Assembly: GCF_947498825.1 (NCBI RefSeq)
Contig: NZ_CANMLV010000004.1
Location: 124,001 to 188,000 of the forward strand
Direction of reading: 5' to 3'
DNA from: an uncultured Cedecea sp.
GTDB lineage: Bacteria; Pseudomonadota; Gammaproteobacteria; Enterobacterales; Enterobacteriaceae
Length of the DNA stretch: 64,000 nucleotides
Shown here: positions 27,892-36,575 of the stretch, piece by piece
Layout: every line of letters begins with the position of its first letter
Position numbering within the stretch: position 1 is the stretch's first letter
Made by a program: the position numbers and the translations under genes
Notes under the pieces: model-generated
What the model was told of the DNA's origin: nothing
Seen by the model: the letters and a program-made list of their open reading frames with translations, nothing else
The model's database searches: none

Positions 27892-28018
27892 TATACCCTA
27901 AATAATTCAAGTTGCTTGTAGGCGCAGAGTCAATCCTGGCGATGAGCATAGATAAACTATGTGATTCGGCAGGATTGACGAAGGTAACGCCCAAGCAACT
28001 TGAAGTATGACGGGTATA
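27892..28018 (+). repeat. 127-bp inverted-repeat element, copy B
   Basis: Begins TATACCCTAAATAATTCAAG and ends in the complement of TATACCCGTCATACTTCAAG. The internal stem is a perfect 10-bp pair GTCAATCCTG/CAGGATTGAC, different in sequence from copies A and C but pairing in the same place, around a conserved apical GATGAGCATAGATAAACTATG. Non-coding. Confidence 0.9.
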
Positions 28019-28212
28019 CACGATGAGCATGAGTACTTAATGCCTACGCATAGTTAGAAAATGCCATACACAAAGTGATTCATTCGTGTGGCTGGTTTGA
28101 TGCACATTCTTACTTATTCTAAAACGGGACAGTTGTATAATTATTCTTTCGGTTTAACATTTTAAGAGAATCATATGACAAAACACAGCTTCGTTAATCT
28201 AAGTGCTGGTGA

Positions 28213-28870
28213 TTATATCCGTGATTTCCAAGTTCTCTCAGTGCGTTTGTTGCTCTGTTCCAGGAGATATTCAGAGTGCCTATAGCCCCTCCTATTTTTA
28301 GTACCACTGCCAGTTAGGATCTCCAGCCAGTTTTTATCTTGCATAGATAATTGGGGGGAACAAATACATATCCAGTATTTCGGTTCGCAGTGTTTTATTA
28401 AACTTTTCAATAAATCCATTTTGCATGGGTTTTCCCGGCTGAATAAAGTCGAGTGCCACTCCGTGATCTCTTGCCCCTTCAGTCAGCATTGCTACAATAA
28501 ATTCTGGGTCGTTACCACCCCATATAAAAGCAGGATAACCTCTTTCTGCACTTAATCGCTCCAGAATACGTACCACGCGATGTGCGGATATATTTAAGTC
28601 CACTTCAACTGCCAGTGTTTACCGATTAAAATCATCCACGACATTGAATAATCTGAACCTCCGGCCATCCGTCAGGGCATCACTCATAAAATCAACTGAC
28701 CAACAGTGGTTCATGTAAAGCGGAATAGACAAAGGCTGTGGATGCCGGAGAGACATACATCTGCTTTAGTCGGTTTTCCTCTTCCAGCTCTTTCATACGC
28801 TTGATACCAGAGGACTCCATTAAACGGGCATGTCGGCAAGCTCTTTGACATGGGCTATAACCAGATTGTA
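28213..28870 (-). mobile_element. IS3-family insertion sequence remnant
   Basis: In the minus strand, orfA-like GIKRMKELEEENRLKQMY is followed, in broken frames, by orfB sequence NISAHRVVRILERLSAERGY, then IQPGKPMQNGFIEKFNKTLR and TEILDMYLF, all typical of IS3-group transposases near the DDE region. The first half of orfB is absent, stop codons and frame changes are scattered, and the catalytic Asp motif reads GGNDPEF. It is an inactive fragment. The preceding 28019-28212 has no supported gene. Confidence 0.8.
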
Positions 28871-28901
28871 ACATTTGAAGCCAGTGTCTCTGGCTGCTTG
28901 A

Positions 28902-29138
28902 CTACGTTAACAGGCAGCTTTGAGCTGTAAGCTCAACGGGACGATCCAACTCCTTCCGTTCAGGCGTTTTCAACCAATTTCCAAGACTCATCCCCGCCTC
29001 TTTCGCTGCAACTTTAAACTGCACTTTCAGCTCAGGTGCGATCCGGATCTGAAATGTCGGAAATTCACCGGATTTGGACTGTTTTACGTCACGTTTGTCC
29101 GTTGTCTTGTATGGACCCTCATGATTATCGATGAATAG
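28902..29138 (-). pseudogene. Ribbon-helix-helix (HicB/Arc-like) protein remnant
   Basis: A minus-strand frame without a usable start reads KSGEFPTFQIRIAPELKVQF then KVAAKEAGMSLGNWLK, the pattern of small ribbon-helix-helix DNA-binding proteins found in plasmids, phages and toxin-antitoxin modules. After NWLK the sequence no longer resembles the family. Next to it, the minus-strand frame ending at 29174 reads REALVAIVSAHFHEHGYDPV and stops, another fragment of mobile-element type. Both look like debris from an integrated element. Confidence 0.45.
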
Positions 29139-29322
29139 TCAGGTATGTACTTTGATATACGCCGGCTTGATATTCAGGCCCGCTTCAGGTTAGCAATTCT
29201 GACAGGGTCATAGCCATGTTCATGAAAGTGTGCCGATACAATTGCGACTAATGCTTCGCGATCAAATGCAGATCATCGCAACCTGCTTTCTTGTTTCAAC
29301 TTGCCTCCTGAATCAACGAATG

Positions 29323-29442
29323 TAGTAGTCACTAAAATAACCAATATAAAGACATAAATGTATACTGTTGATATAAAAGATATTTTAAATTAATACTAAG
29401 TTTTAACTTGTAATGTTATAGATTTACATGTAGTGATCACTA
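29323..29442. promoter_or_regulatory. Candidate TetR operator(s) upstream of the first SDR gene
   Basis: TAGTGATCACTA (29431-29442) is a perfect 12-bp palindrome 34 bp before the SDR start. It nearly equals the two sites TAGTGACCGCTA and TAGTGACCACTA in the tetR/SDR gap at 35642-35700. A weaker half-matching copy, TAGTAGTCACTA, lies at 29323-29334. This points to common control by the TetR-family protein encoded at 34989-35588. Confidence 0.6.
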
Positions 29443-29476
29443 TACTTTAAAGCCACAGCAATGGGGAGAATACACA

Positions 29477-30223
29477 GTGACTCACTCTTTTCAGAACAAA
29501 ATCGCGGTTGTGACCGGCGCATCATCTGGCATTGGTCTTGGGATCGCACAGGAATTAGCAGCACTCGGTGCAACTGTGATCATTACCGGGCGGGACAAGA
29601 ATAAACTTGAATCTGCACTCAGTACTCTTGGACCGGATGCGAGTCAGTTTCAGGTGGATGTATCCAGCCTCTCCGAACTGGATAATTTTTATAAGCAAAT
29701 ATTGTCCCGGTTTGGTCGCATTGACATTCTGATAGCAAATGCCGGCACGGGCGAATTTGAACCCCTCGGGCAGATTACCCCGGAGAAGTTCGATCGTCAG
29801 TTCACAACGAACGTAAGGGGTATCACGTTTACCGTTCAGAAAGCATTACCACTGATGAAACCAGGAAGCAGCATTATTATCACGGGCTCAACGGCCTCCA
29901 TTAATCCCGGTCAGGGCCTCAGTGTTTATGGAGGCACCAAGGCTGCTTTACGCGCAATGGTACGCAGCTGGATTCTGGACATAAAAGGTGCTGGCGTTCG
30001 CATTAATATTCTCAGTCCCGGACCGGTTGACACTCAATCTTTACGAGATTTCCTTCCCGAACCCGTTGACACCATCCTGCAGTCTTTGCGCGACCGCAGT
30101 CCGATTGGTCGCATTGGCCAGACAGAAGAAATAGCAAAAGCCGTTGTCTTCCTTGCCAGTGATGATGCCAGTTATATCAATGGTGCGGAAATTTTTGCCG
30201 ATGGCGGGGCATCTCAGATCTGA
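29477..30223 (+). CDS. Short-chain dehydrogenase/reductase (SDR 1)
   Basis: A 248-residue classical SDR: cofactor motif TGASSGIG (13-20), NAG at 88-90, catalytic Ser138, Tyr151 and Lys155 (YGGTK). It oxidises or reduces a carbonyl/alcohol with NAD(P)H; substrate unknown. It is a close paralogue of the SDR at 35723-36469, with the same length and identical positions of the catalytic residues. An Arg in the TGRD loop after the second beta-strand suggests NADPH preference. It has its own promoter with the TetR-type palindrome. Confidence 0.88.
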   Translation: MTHSFQNKIAVVTGASSGIGLGIAQELAALGATVIITGRDKNKLESALSTLGPDASQFQVDVSSLSELDNFYKQILSRFGRIDILIANAGTGEFEPLGQITPEKFDRQFTTNVRGITFTVQKALPLMKPGSSIIITGSTASINPGQGLSVYGGTKAALRAMVRSWILDIKGAGVRINILSPGPVDTQSLRDFLPEPVDTILQSLRDRSPIGRIGQTEEIAKAVVFLASDDASYINGAEIFADGGASQI

Positions 30224-30385
30224 ACATTGTTACTGAGGAACGACGATTTTGGGCAACATGACAGTTCTCCCTTCAGGGGGAACCGGCCCTACTGGCACGA
30301 TGTAGTCCGGCACAGATGCTTCGTGCCGGAAGTGTACCCGTTGCGCTGATTTTCAGTGGCATTATTTAACGTGATTCGCCTGGTA

Positions 30386-30512
30386 TATACCCAAAATAAT
30401 TCGAGTTGCTTGTAGGCGTCCAGTTCAGCCCGTCGATGAGCATAGATACACTATGTGATTCGGCGGGCTGGACGCAGGCAACACCCAAGCAACTTGAAGT
30501 ATGACGGGTATA
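30386..30512 (+). repeat. 127-bp inverted-repeat element, copy C
   Basis: Same length and terminal repeats as copies A and B (TATACCCAAAATAATTCGAG at the left end). The internal stem here is CAGCCCG/CGGGCTG flanked by GTC/GAC, again preserving pairing with changed bases. It lies in the gap between SDR 1 and the NTF2-like gene. The rest of the 30224-30556 gap has no supported gene. Confidence 0.9.
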
Positions 30513-30556
30513 TGTGTGGCGGATCTATTTCCATCCTGACATGAAGAAAATAAATT

Positions 30557-31048
30557 ATGGTTAATTCAGTTCACGCAGAAAATGAACAACGTTATTTCGA
30601 TGAATTAAAAATTCAGCGGTTACTTGCTTCCTACGTCCACAACCTGGATGACGGAAAGTTTGCTGAGAATGCCGAGTTATTTAAACATGCTGAATTTATT
30701 GTTCTCAGTGATACGGCACATGGTAGTGAAGAGGTCGAGCAGTTTTTTAACCGTGGCGTTCAGCGCCATGAGGATGGAACTCCCCGGACGTGGCATAACG
30801 TTTCAAATGTGCTGATAGATGTATCACCATCCGGTAGTTCAGCTACCTGCGTCAGCTATTTCACTGTACATCAGGAGCTGGAGGGGTTTCCTTTGCAGCC
30901 TATATGTACAGGGCGGTATTACGACAGTTTTGAAAAACATGACGGTCAGTGGCGTTTTACGTCGCGCAATGTTGTTCCCCGGCTGATGGGCGAACTTCAG
31001 TTTCACGTAGGCACGCCTATCGACAGTTCACAGACTGAGGGGGCGTAG
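30557..31048 (+). CDS. SnoaL/NTF2-like family protein
   Basis: A 163-residue protein of the nuclear transport factor 2 / SnoaL-like fold (QRLLASYVHNLDDGKFAENA near the N-terminus; CTGRYYDSFEKHDGQWRF near the C-terminus). Such proteins are small dehydratases, isomerases or accessory binding proteins in redox pathways. No catalytic residue can be assigned with certainty. The stop codon overlaps the GTG start of the next SDR gene by one base (TAGTG), so the two are one operon and probably act on the same compound. Confidence 0.75.
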   Translation: MVNSVHAENEQRYFDELKIQRLLASYVHNLDDGKFAENAELFKHAEFIVLSDTAHGSEEVEQFFNRGVQRHEDGTPRTWHNVSNVLIDVSPSGSSATCVSYFTVHQELEGFPLQPICTGRYYDSFEKHDGQWRFTSRNVVPRLMGELQFHVGTPIDSSQTEGA

Positions 31049-31776
31049 TGGAGATAAAAAAGACCGCGCTTGTTACCGGGGGCAATAAAGGGATTGGTTT
31101 TGCTATCGTCAGAGGCCTCGCAAGAACGGGTATGTCAGTCTGGTTGGGTGCGCGCGATCGCAGTCGTGGTGAAGAAGCAGTTGCCATCCTGCGCCAAGAA
31201 GGTCTTGACGTCAGGCTACTGGAACTGGATGTTGCAGATGAAGCAAGCGTGCAGAACGCGGCTGCAGAACTTGCGCATGAACTGGGTTCTCTCGACGTTC
31301 TTGTTAATAATGCGGGCATTCTCAGTGATATCATCACACCTCCGAGCCAGGTCAGTATTAAAGACATGAAAGCGGTTTATGAAGTCAATCTCTTCGGCCC
31401 GGTACGCGTGACGCAGGCCTTTCTGTCCCTGCTTAAAGCTTCTGGAGAGGCCCGGATCGTAATGATGAGCAGTGGCGTGGGTTCTCTGACGCTGATTACC
31501 GATCCAACTTCGATATATTCAGGCGTTAATCTCCTTGATTACACCTCTTCGAAGGTCGCCCTGAATGCTGTTACGGTTTCATTCGCAAAGGAACTTGAAC
31601 CCTTTGGGATCAAAGTGAACGCTGTTGAACCCGGCCATGTACGAACCGATTTAAATGCCAACACTGGCTTTCTGACACCGGATGAAGGGGCTGCAACGGC
31701 AATAAAAATGGCGTTAACGGGACCGGACGGACCTACAGGTGGTTTCTTCGGCAGTCACGGACGCCAGCCCTGGTAA
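31048..31776 (+). CDS. Short-chain dehydrogenase/reductase (SDR 2, carbonyl-reductase-like)
   Basis: A 242-residue SDR starting with GTG at 31048, coupled to the preceding NTF2-like gene. Cofactor motif TGGNKGIG, NNAG, and active-site Tyr/Lys in DYTSSK. The long segment between the catalytic Ser region (MMSSGVGSL) and Tyr and the overall pattern resemble carbonyl reductases of the CBR1 type. It probably reduces aldehydes or ketones with NADPH. Substrate unknown. Confidence 0.85.
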   Translation: MEIKKTALVTGGNKGIGFAIVRGLARTGMSVWLGARDRSRGEEAVAILRQEGLDVRLLELDVADEASVQNAAAELAHELGSLDVLVNNAGILSDIITPPSQVSIKDMKAVYEVNLFGPVRVTQAFLSLLKASGEARIVMMSSGVGSLTLITDPTSIYSGVNLLDYTSSKVALNAVTVSFAKELEPFGIKVNAVEPGHVRTDLNANTGFLTPDEGAATAIKMALTGPDGPTGGFFGSHGRQPW

Positions 31777-31874
31777 CAGGGGATGTCCGTTCGCCTGATA
31801 CAATAAACCGGGATATCGGGAAAACAGACAAGCTACTGACTCAGCCGACAAACTGTCAGCCCGACGTCCCATCA

Positions 31875-32490
31875 TTATCCACTGCGGTACGCAGTAGATT
31901 TGACTTTTTTATACCCGTCAGCCATCAGTGCCAGAACGGCAAGCCATATCGGGACATACGTTAACAGTGATGACAGTGTCATTTTTTCTCCCGGCAGAAA
32001 AAATGATACCAGAAACAATAATAAGGGTTCGACATAAGACAGCATGCCAAACAGCGTAAACGAGAGGCTGCTGCTGACAAGCAGAAAGCAGAGTAATGCG
32101 GAACAGCTCAGTAAGCCCAGCCCTGTGACAATGCACCACCCACCGGTGGGTAACCATTCATTTCCGCTTCCCTGATAAATCAAAAGAACAACTGCCAGTA
32201 TCATGAGAAATAAATTCTCTGCTATCACGCTGAAAAAAGCGTCGCTTTTAAGCTGACGTTTGATTATGAAATAGGGCGGATACCCCAACATAACCACGAC
32301 ATCATTTCGCCGTACAAGGCTCTGCCGGTTATTACCATGACCAGAGGAAGCAGAAAGTAGCCGAGTGCCAGTGACCGGCTTTGCCCGTTGACGGGAGCCC
32401 AGCAGAAAATGATTATCTGCAGGGCAAGAAGCGCAGCGCAGACACACATTGCAGCGAGCAGCCGGGCACTTTTAACCATTGACAAAAAAT
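31875..32490 (-). pseudogene. RarD-like EamA-family permease fragment
   Basis: A minus-strand frame reads SLALGYFLLPLVMVITGRAL and, after a frameshift near 32280, YFIIKRQLKSDAFFSVIAEN and further hydrophobic helices to the stop at 31875. This is the middle and C-terminal part of a RarD/EamA drug-metabolite transporter. The N-terminal helices are missing; the sequence joins directly to the start of a VOC gene. Non-functional. Confidence 0.75.
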
Positions 32491-32634
32491 AGCGCCAGAA
32501 AGGCTAATGCCGGGCGGCCCCTCTTTTCCGTCATAATCATGACGAACCGTGATGCCGAGAGGGGCAAGCGCTTCCGTATAGAAACGAACAGAACGGTCTG
32601 TATCGCTGACCGTTAAAAACAGATGATCGAGCAT
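32491..32634 (-). pseudogene. VOC (glyoxalase/bleomycin-resistance) protein, truncated
   Basis: The start at 32634 opens MLDHLFLTVSDTDRSVRFYT, then EALAPLGITVRHDYDGKEGP, the typical first beta-alpha unit of VOC metalloenzymes. After about 46 residues it runs into the RarD-like fragment, so a deletion removed the rest of both genes. It resembles the N-terminus of the intact VOC gene at 34580-34972. It begins 17 bp after the SDR 3 stop, on the same strand. Confidence 0.75.
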
Positions 32635-32651
32635 AAAACCTCCGGAAGGAT

Positions 32652-33395
32652 TCAGATTTGGTAGCCGCCGGCAATCTCGATGGATTGTGCATTAATCCAG
32701 ACGCTGCCATCAGAGACCAGACCTGCGATAACCCGGCCGACATCATCCGGCTCCCCCACGCGTCCCAGCGCGGTTTGTGAGGCGAGCAGAGCCTCAAATT
32801 CATCATTCAGTCCTCCGCCAAGCGACGTACGGATTACACCCGGAGATACTGCGTTTGCCCGGATGCGCCGCAGCCCGAACTCTTTGGCCATATAGCGGGT
32901 CAGTACTTCAAGGCCGCCTTTAAAGGCAGCGTAGGGCGCAACACCGGCCGTAGCCACGCGCGTGGTGGCGCTGGTAACGTTGATGATGTGTCCTCCATCG
33001 CAAATCAGAGGCAGCAGCTTTTGGGTCAGGAAAAAAGGGCCCTTAAGGTGCACGGCAAAAAGGCTGTCGAACTCACTCTCCGTCACCGTTTCAATCGGGT
33101 TGAAGAGCCCAAACCCGGCGTTGTTGACCAGCACGTCAATCTGCTCACGTTCCCAGGTGACACTGACTATGTCCAGTAAGGCGTCGCGGAAAGTGCCGAA
33201 GGTTTCGGTGCGAGTCACATCCAGATGCAGCGCAACGGCACGGCCGCCTGATGCTTCAATCTCCTTCACAACCCTCAGGGCAGATTCAGGATGGCTGTTA
33301 TAAGTCACAATCACCCCCATCCCTTTAGCCGCGCACTGCTGCGCCACGCTGGCGCCGATCCCGCCACTGCCACCGGTAATCAGTACAATTTTCAT
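32652..33395 (-). CDS. Short-chain dehydrogenase/reductase (SDR 3)
   Basis: A 247-residue SDR with TGGSGGIG cofactor motif, NNAG, catalytic Ser in VTSATT and Tyr/Lys in YAAFK, and a C-terminal EIAGGYQI. A 3-oxoacyl reductase-like or sugar dehydrogenase-like reaction is likely; the substrate is not evident. It is divergent from an AraC-family regulator 131 bp away, which probably controls it. The truncated VOC gene downstream was probably co-transcribed. Confidence 0.87.
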   Translation of the reverse strand: MKIVLITGGSGGIGASVAQQCAAKGMGVIVTYNSHPESALRVVKEIEASGGRAVALHLDVTRTETFGTFRDALLDIVSVTWEREQIDVLVNNAGFGLFNPIETVTESEFDSLFAVHLKGPFFLTQKLLPLICDGGHIINVTSATTRVATAGVAPYAAFKGGLEVLTRYMAKEFGLRRIRANAVSPGVIRTSLGGGLNDEFEALLASQTALGRVGEPDDVGRVIAGLVSDGSVWINAQSIEIAGGYQI

Positions 33396-33526
33396 GATCT
33401 CATCCTTTCTGTCTGCGATAGAAAAAGGATAAAACTTCCCGGACAGATCAGCCTCTGCGATCCTACTCGATTCTTGCTTTTTTCTGCTTTATGCTCGCTT
33501 TAATCACCATACTAAGGAGTCTGACT

Positions 33527-34441
33527 TTGACACTGGAACCCCTGCTGGACGAGCTGCGTCTTCTGGCCGCTCATGCCCGAAACTGGCGAACCGAAACCGG
33601 TATTCCCCGTGTGGCAATGGTGCAGGGTGACGTTCCCGCGCATGCACTGGCTGCAGTCTATGAGCCGATGGTTAATCTCATACTGCGGGGAAGTAAATCC
33701 ATGACTGTGGGAGACCGGGTGTTTAATTACAATCCTGCTTCTTACTTTGTTATGTCAGTAGATTTGCCTGCCGTAGGCGAAGTCTATCCAGAGGCCACCG
33801 GTGAGCCGTATCTCGCGATCAGCCTGACCCTGACGCCGGAACAGATTGCAACACTGCTGGCTGATTTACCCCCCGTGAAGGCTGATCCACAGTCGGGGGC
33901 TTTTTCCGTTGCTGCCGTCACACCCGAACTGCTAGATGCCTGGGTAAGAATGCTTCATCTGATGAAAAGTCCTGAAGATATCCCTGCTCTCTCACCGGTG
34001 TATGAACGTGAAATCCTTTATCATGTTCTGAAAGGCCCACATGGCTGGATGCTGAGGGATATTGCTTCACCGGGAACCATGCTGGCGCGGATAGGTAATG
34101 CGATTCGCTGGATAAGACATAATTTTGCTGATGAATTTGTGGTTGAATCATTGGCCAGACAGGCAGCCATGAGCGTATCGGCCTTTCATCGTCATTTTAA
34201 GTCTGTGACAAACATGAGTCCGGTTCAGTATCAGAAGCGCGTTCGCCTTCTTCATGCCAGAAGCCGGCTACTGGCACGTCAGCAGAGCGTCACGTCTGTT
34301 GCCATGGAGGTAGGTTATCGCAGCGTGCCTCAGTTTAATCGTGAGTACGCCCGTTTCTTTGGCCGCTCTCCTTTAAAAGACGCTGCAAGTCTCCGGAACG
34401 ACGCTGATGATGCAGAAAGTGTTCTGAATCACCACGTTTAA
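33527..34441 (+). CDS. AraC-family transcriptional regulator
   Basis: An AraC-family regulator with an N-terminal cupin-like AraC_N domain (PMVNLILRGSKSMTVGDRVF) and a C-terminal double helix-turn-helix (ESLARQAAMSVSAFHRHFKS; SVAMEVGYRSVPQFNREYAR). The frame begins at an ATG at 33491, but a TTG at 33527 has AAGGAG at ideal spacing and fits the family N-terminus (MTLEPLLDELRLL), so I choose it (304 residues). It is probably the activator of divergent SDR 3 in response to an unknown small molecule. Confidence 0.85.
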   Translation: MTLEPLLDELRLLAAHARNWRTETGIPRVAMVQGDVPAHALAAVYEPMVNLILRGSKSMTVGDRVFNYNPASYFVMSVDLPAVGEVYPEATGEPYLAISLTLTPEQIATLLADLPPVKADPQSGAFSVAAVTPELLDAWVRMLHLMKSPEDIPALSPVYEREILYHVLKGPHGWMLRDIASPGTMLARIGNAIRWIRHNFADEFVVESLARQAAMSVSAFHRHFKSVTNMSPVQYQKRVRLLHARSRLLARQQSVTSVAMEVGYRSVPQFNREYARFFGRSPLKDAASLRNDADDAESVLNHHV

Positions 34442-34579
34442 TGCGGCAGTAAAATTTGCTGCCGTAACGAGGCAATAACTCACCTCGCGATATTTACTCC
34501 GTGGGTAGCAGTCAGGCAACCCGGCAGGCCGTAACCCAGACATGGTTCATTTTCGCAAAGTGACAGCCTGCACTCTTAT

Positions 34580-34972
34580 TTATTCTTTCTGACAGACGAC
34601 TTCGATGTTATTACCGTCAGGATCTAAGATATAAGCGGCGTAGTAGTGAGAGTGGTAATGGTCGCGAATTCCCGGCGTGCCATTGTCTCTACCGCCTGCC
34701 TGTAGAGCGGCGCGCCAGAATTCGTCGACTGTGGCCCGTTCACTGGCAGCAAAAGCCAGATGTGTTGAGGCGCCCATTAGGTCTTTATCATGAAGCCAGA
34801 GCCTCGGGTATCCCTCCGGGCCCAACCCGTACCGGGTCCCCCCCGTTAAAGTACGCTCCGGAGGCACAGAAATAATCAGGCTGAACCCCAGCGGAGCAAG
34901 GGCTGCTTCATAGAATTTGAGCGATGTCAGAGCATTTTTTACAGCAATTTCAACATGGTCGATAACAGACAT
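34580..34972 (-). CDS. VOC-family (glyoxalase-like) protein
   Basis: A 130-residue vicinal-oxygen-chelate protein: MSVIDHVEIAVKNALTSLKF at the start carries the first metal-ligand histidine (His6), and the C-terminal segment YYAAYILDPDGNNIEVVCQ carries the Glu typical of the last ligand. It could be a lyase, dioxygenase or binding protein for a small reactive compound. It is 16 bp downstream of the TetR gene on the same strand, thus probably in the same operon. Confidence 0.82.
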   Translation of the reverse strand: MSVIDHVEIAVKNALTSLKFYEAALAPLGFSLIISVPPERTLTGGTRYGLGPEGYPRLWLHDKDLMGASTHLAFAASERATVDEFWRAALQAGGRDNGTPGIRDHYHSHYYAAYILDPDGNNIEVVCQKE

Positions 34973-34988
34973 AACTTTATCCTACTGA

Positions 34989-35588
34989 TTAAACATTTTT
35001 TGGAGTCAGGAGGGCGCTGAATGTGTGGCCGGCCAGCTGAGCCACGGCAGTTAACCTGGCTTTTGATAGTCCCGTTACTGAGGCTGCAGAAAATCCCCGC
35101 AGCGTTGTCACAACATAATCAGAAAGCTCGCGATCCCGTGCAGGTTCATACTGTCGGATATAACTTCTGATGAACTGAATTCCTGCCTCGCCATAGCGAC
35201 TTGCCAACTCCCGGGCCTGCGGATCATCGGCACGCATACCTTCAGCCACAAGACAGCCTCGCTGGACCGGGGATCGGGCGTACAAACGTGCAGCAGTCAT
35301 AAAGAGGTCTGCAACCGCCTCATTCAGCGGCCTGCCCGGAGTCAGGATTTTGTTCGCCGGCAGGTTTCCTTCTGCAACATAGAGATCCAGACAGCGTTCA
35401 AACAGCCCTGCTTTACTACCGTAAGCGGCGTAAAGGCTGGGAGGATTTATATTCAGCGTCTTTGTCAGTTCCGTGATACCTACGGCGTCATAACCACGCT
35501 GATGAAACAGCGCTTTAGCCGTCTGCACACCGGACTCTCTGTCAAATACCCGCCTGAGTGCTTTTATTGTTTTTTTGGTGTCGCTCAT
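34989..35588 (-). CDS. TetR-family transcriptional repressor
   Basis: A 199-residue TetR protein. The N-terminal helix-turn-helix (FHQRGYDAVGITELTKTLNI then NPPSLYAAYGSKAGLFERCL) is typical, followed by a helical ligand-binding domain. It is divergent from SDR 4; the gap holds two near-identical palindromes. The same palindrome precedes SDR 1, so it probably represses both SDR genes, plus itself and the VOC gene, and is released by a small inducer. Inducer unknown. Confidence 0.88.
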   Translation of the reverse strand: MSDTKKTIKALRRVFDRESGVQTAKALFHQRGYDAVGITELTKTLNINPPSLYAAYGSKAGLFERCLDLYVAEGNLPANKILTPGRPLNEAVADLFMTAARLYARSPVQRGCLVAEGMRADDPQARELASRYGEAGIQFIRSYIRQYEPARDRELSDYVVTTLRGFSAASVTGLSKARLTAVAQLAGHTFSALLTPKNV

Positions 35589-35641
35589 AGTTTTTTCCGT
35601 TGCATCAGAAGTGTGTCGACTGCCATTTTAAAACTTTTTTG

Positions 35642-35700
35642 TAGTGACCGCTACAAGTAGTTAATGACAGCCTGTTTGGAGTTATATATAGTGACCACTA
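35642..35700. promoter_or_regulatory. Two TetR operator palindromes in the tetR/SDR 4 gap
   Basis: TAGTGACCGCTA (35642-35653, within TTGTAGTGACCGCTACAA) and TAGTGACCACTA (35689-35700) lie 47 bp apart, one near the tetR start and one near the SDR start. Both are palindromes with TAGT/ACTA-type arms. The spacing suits independent repression of each divergent promoter. Confidence 0.7.
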
Positions 35701-35722
35701 CAAAAAAATACATGGTGCATTT

Positions 35723-36469
35723 ATGAATCAGTCATTTAATAGAAAGGTTGCCGTTATCACTGGTGGCGGAAGTGGCATTGGTCTGGCTATAGCTAAAAAT
35801 CTGAGCGACGAAGGCGCAGATGTCATTATCACTGGCCGGAATGCACAAATCCTCCAGGAGGCGGTAAAGACTCTGGGGCAAAATGTAAAAGGTATTGTGG
35901 CTGACGTCAGCAGCAAGGTTAGTCTTGATGCGTTTTATGAACAAGTTAAAGTGGAATTTGGTCACATCGATATTCTTGTCGCTAATGCCGGCGGCGGGGT
36001 CCATGCCCCACTTGGTGAAATAACTGAAAAACAGATCCACGATCAGTTTGCCACAAATGTTAAAGGTGTTGTGCTTACTGTTCAGCAGGCCTTACCCCTG
36101 CTTGGAAAGGGTTCAAGCGTGGTGATCATTGGTTCGACGGCGTCAGCAGACCCGGGACCCACCATGAGTATTTATGGTGCGACCAAAGCCGCGGTGAGAA
36201 ACATGGTGAGAAGCTGGATAACAGAGCTGCACGGATCGGGTATACGCATAAACATTGTCAGTCCGGGTCCTGTGAATACAGCCTCGCTCAGAGCTGCATT
36301 TGGCGATAATGCCGAAGAGGGGATCGCCTTCCTCACCGCTAAAAGTCCGTTGGGGCGTATCGGAGAGCCGGAAGAAATAGCCTCTGTTGTTTCATTCCTG
36401 GCCAGTGATGCCTCAAGTTATGTGAATGGTATAGAGCTGTTCGCTGACGGAGGCGCCTCTCAGACCTGA
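35723..36469 (+). CDS. Short-chain dehydrogenase/reductase (SDR 4, paralogue of SDR 1)
   Basis: A 248-residue classical SDR: TGGGSGIG (13-20), NAG (88-90), Ser138, Tyr151, Lys155 (YGATK). The sequence is strongly similar to SDR 1 over its full length, indicating duplication or joint acquisition. It probably uses NADPH (TGRN loop). It is divergent from the TetR gene and likely repressed by it. The substrate is unknown. Confidence 0.88.
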   Translation: MNQSFNRKVAVITGGGSGIGLAIAKNLSDEGADVIITGRNAQILQEAVKTLGQNVKGIVADVSSKVSLDAFYEQVKVEFGHIDILVANAGGGVHAPLGEITEKQIHDQFATNVKGVVLTVQQALPLLGKGSSVVIIGSTASADPGPTMSIYGATKAAVRNMVRSWITELHGSGIRINIVSPGPVNTASLRAAFGDNAEEGIAFLTAKSPLGRIGEPEEIASVVSFLASDASSYVNGIELFADGGASQT

Positions 36470-36575
36470 CAGAGGATAGATACGTTCATTTAACACAAAA
36501 TGACTCTCGCTCACCCGTTGTGTTGGTCCAGAACGCAGATGTCCGCTTCACGCCCTGAGACATTCAACAAGTTTT

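Noticed and set aside
27707-28030. 107-codon minus-strand frame
   Set aside because: Its first part is the repeat element copy B; the rest has no protein features.
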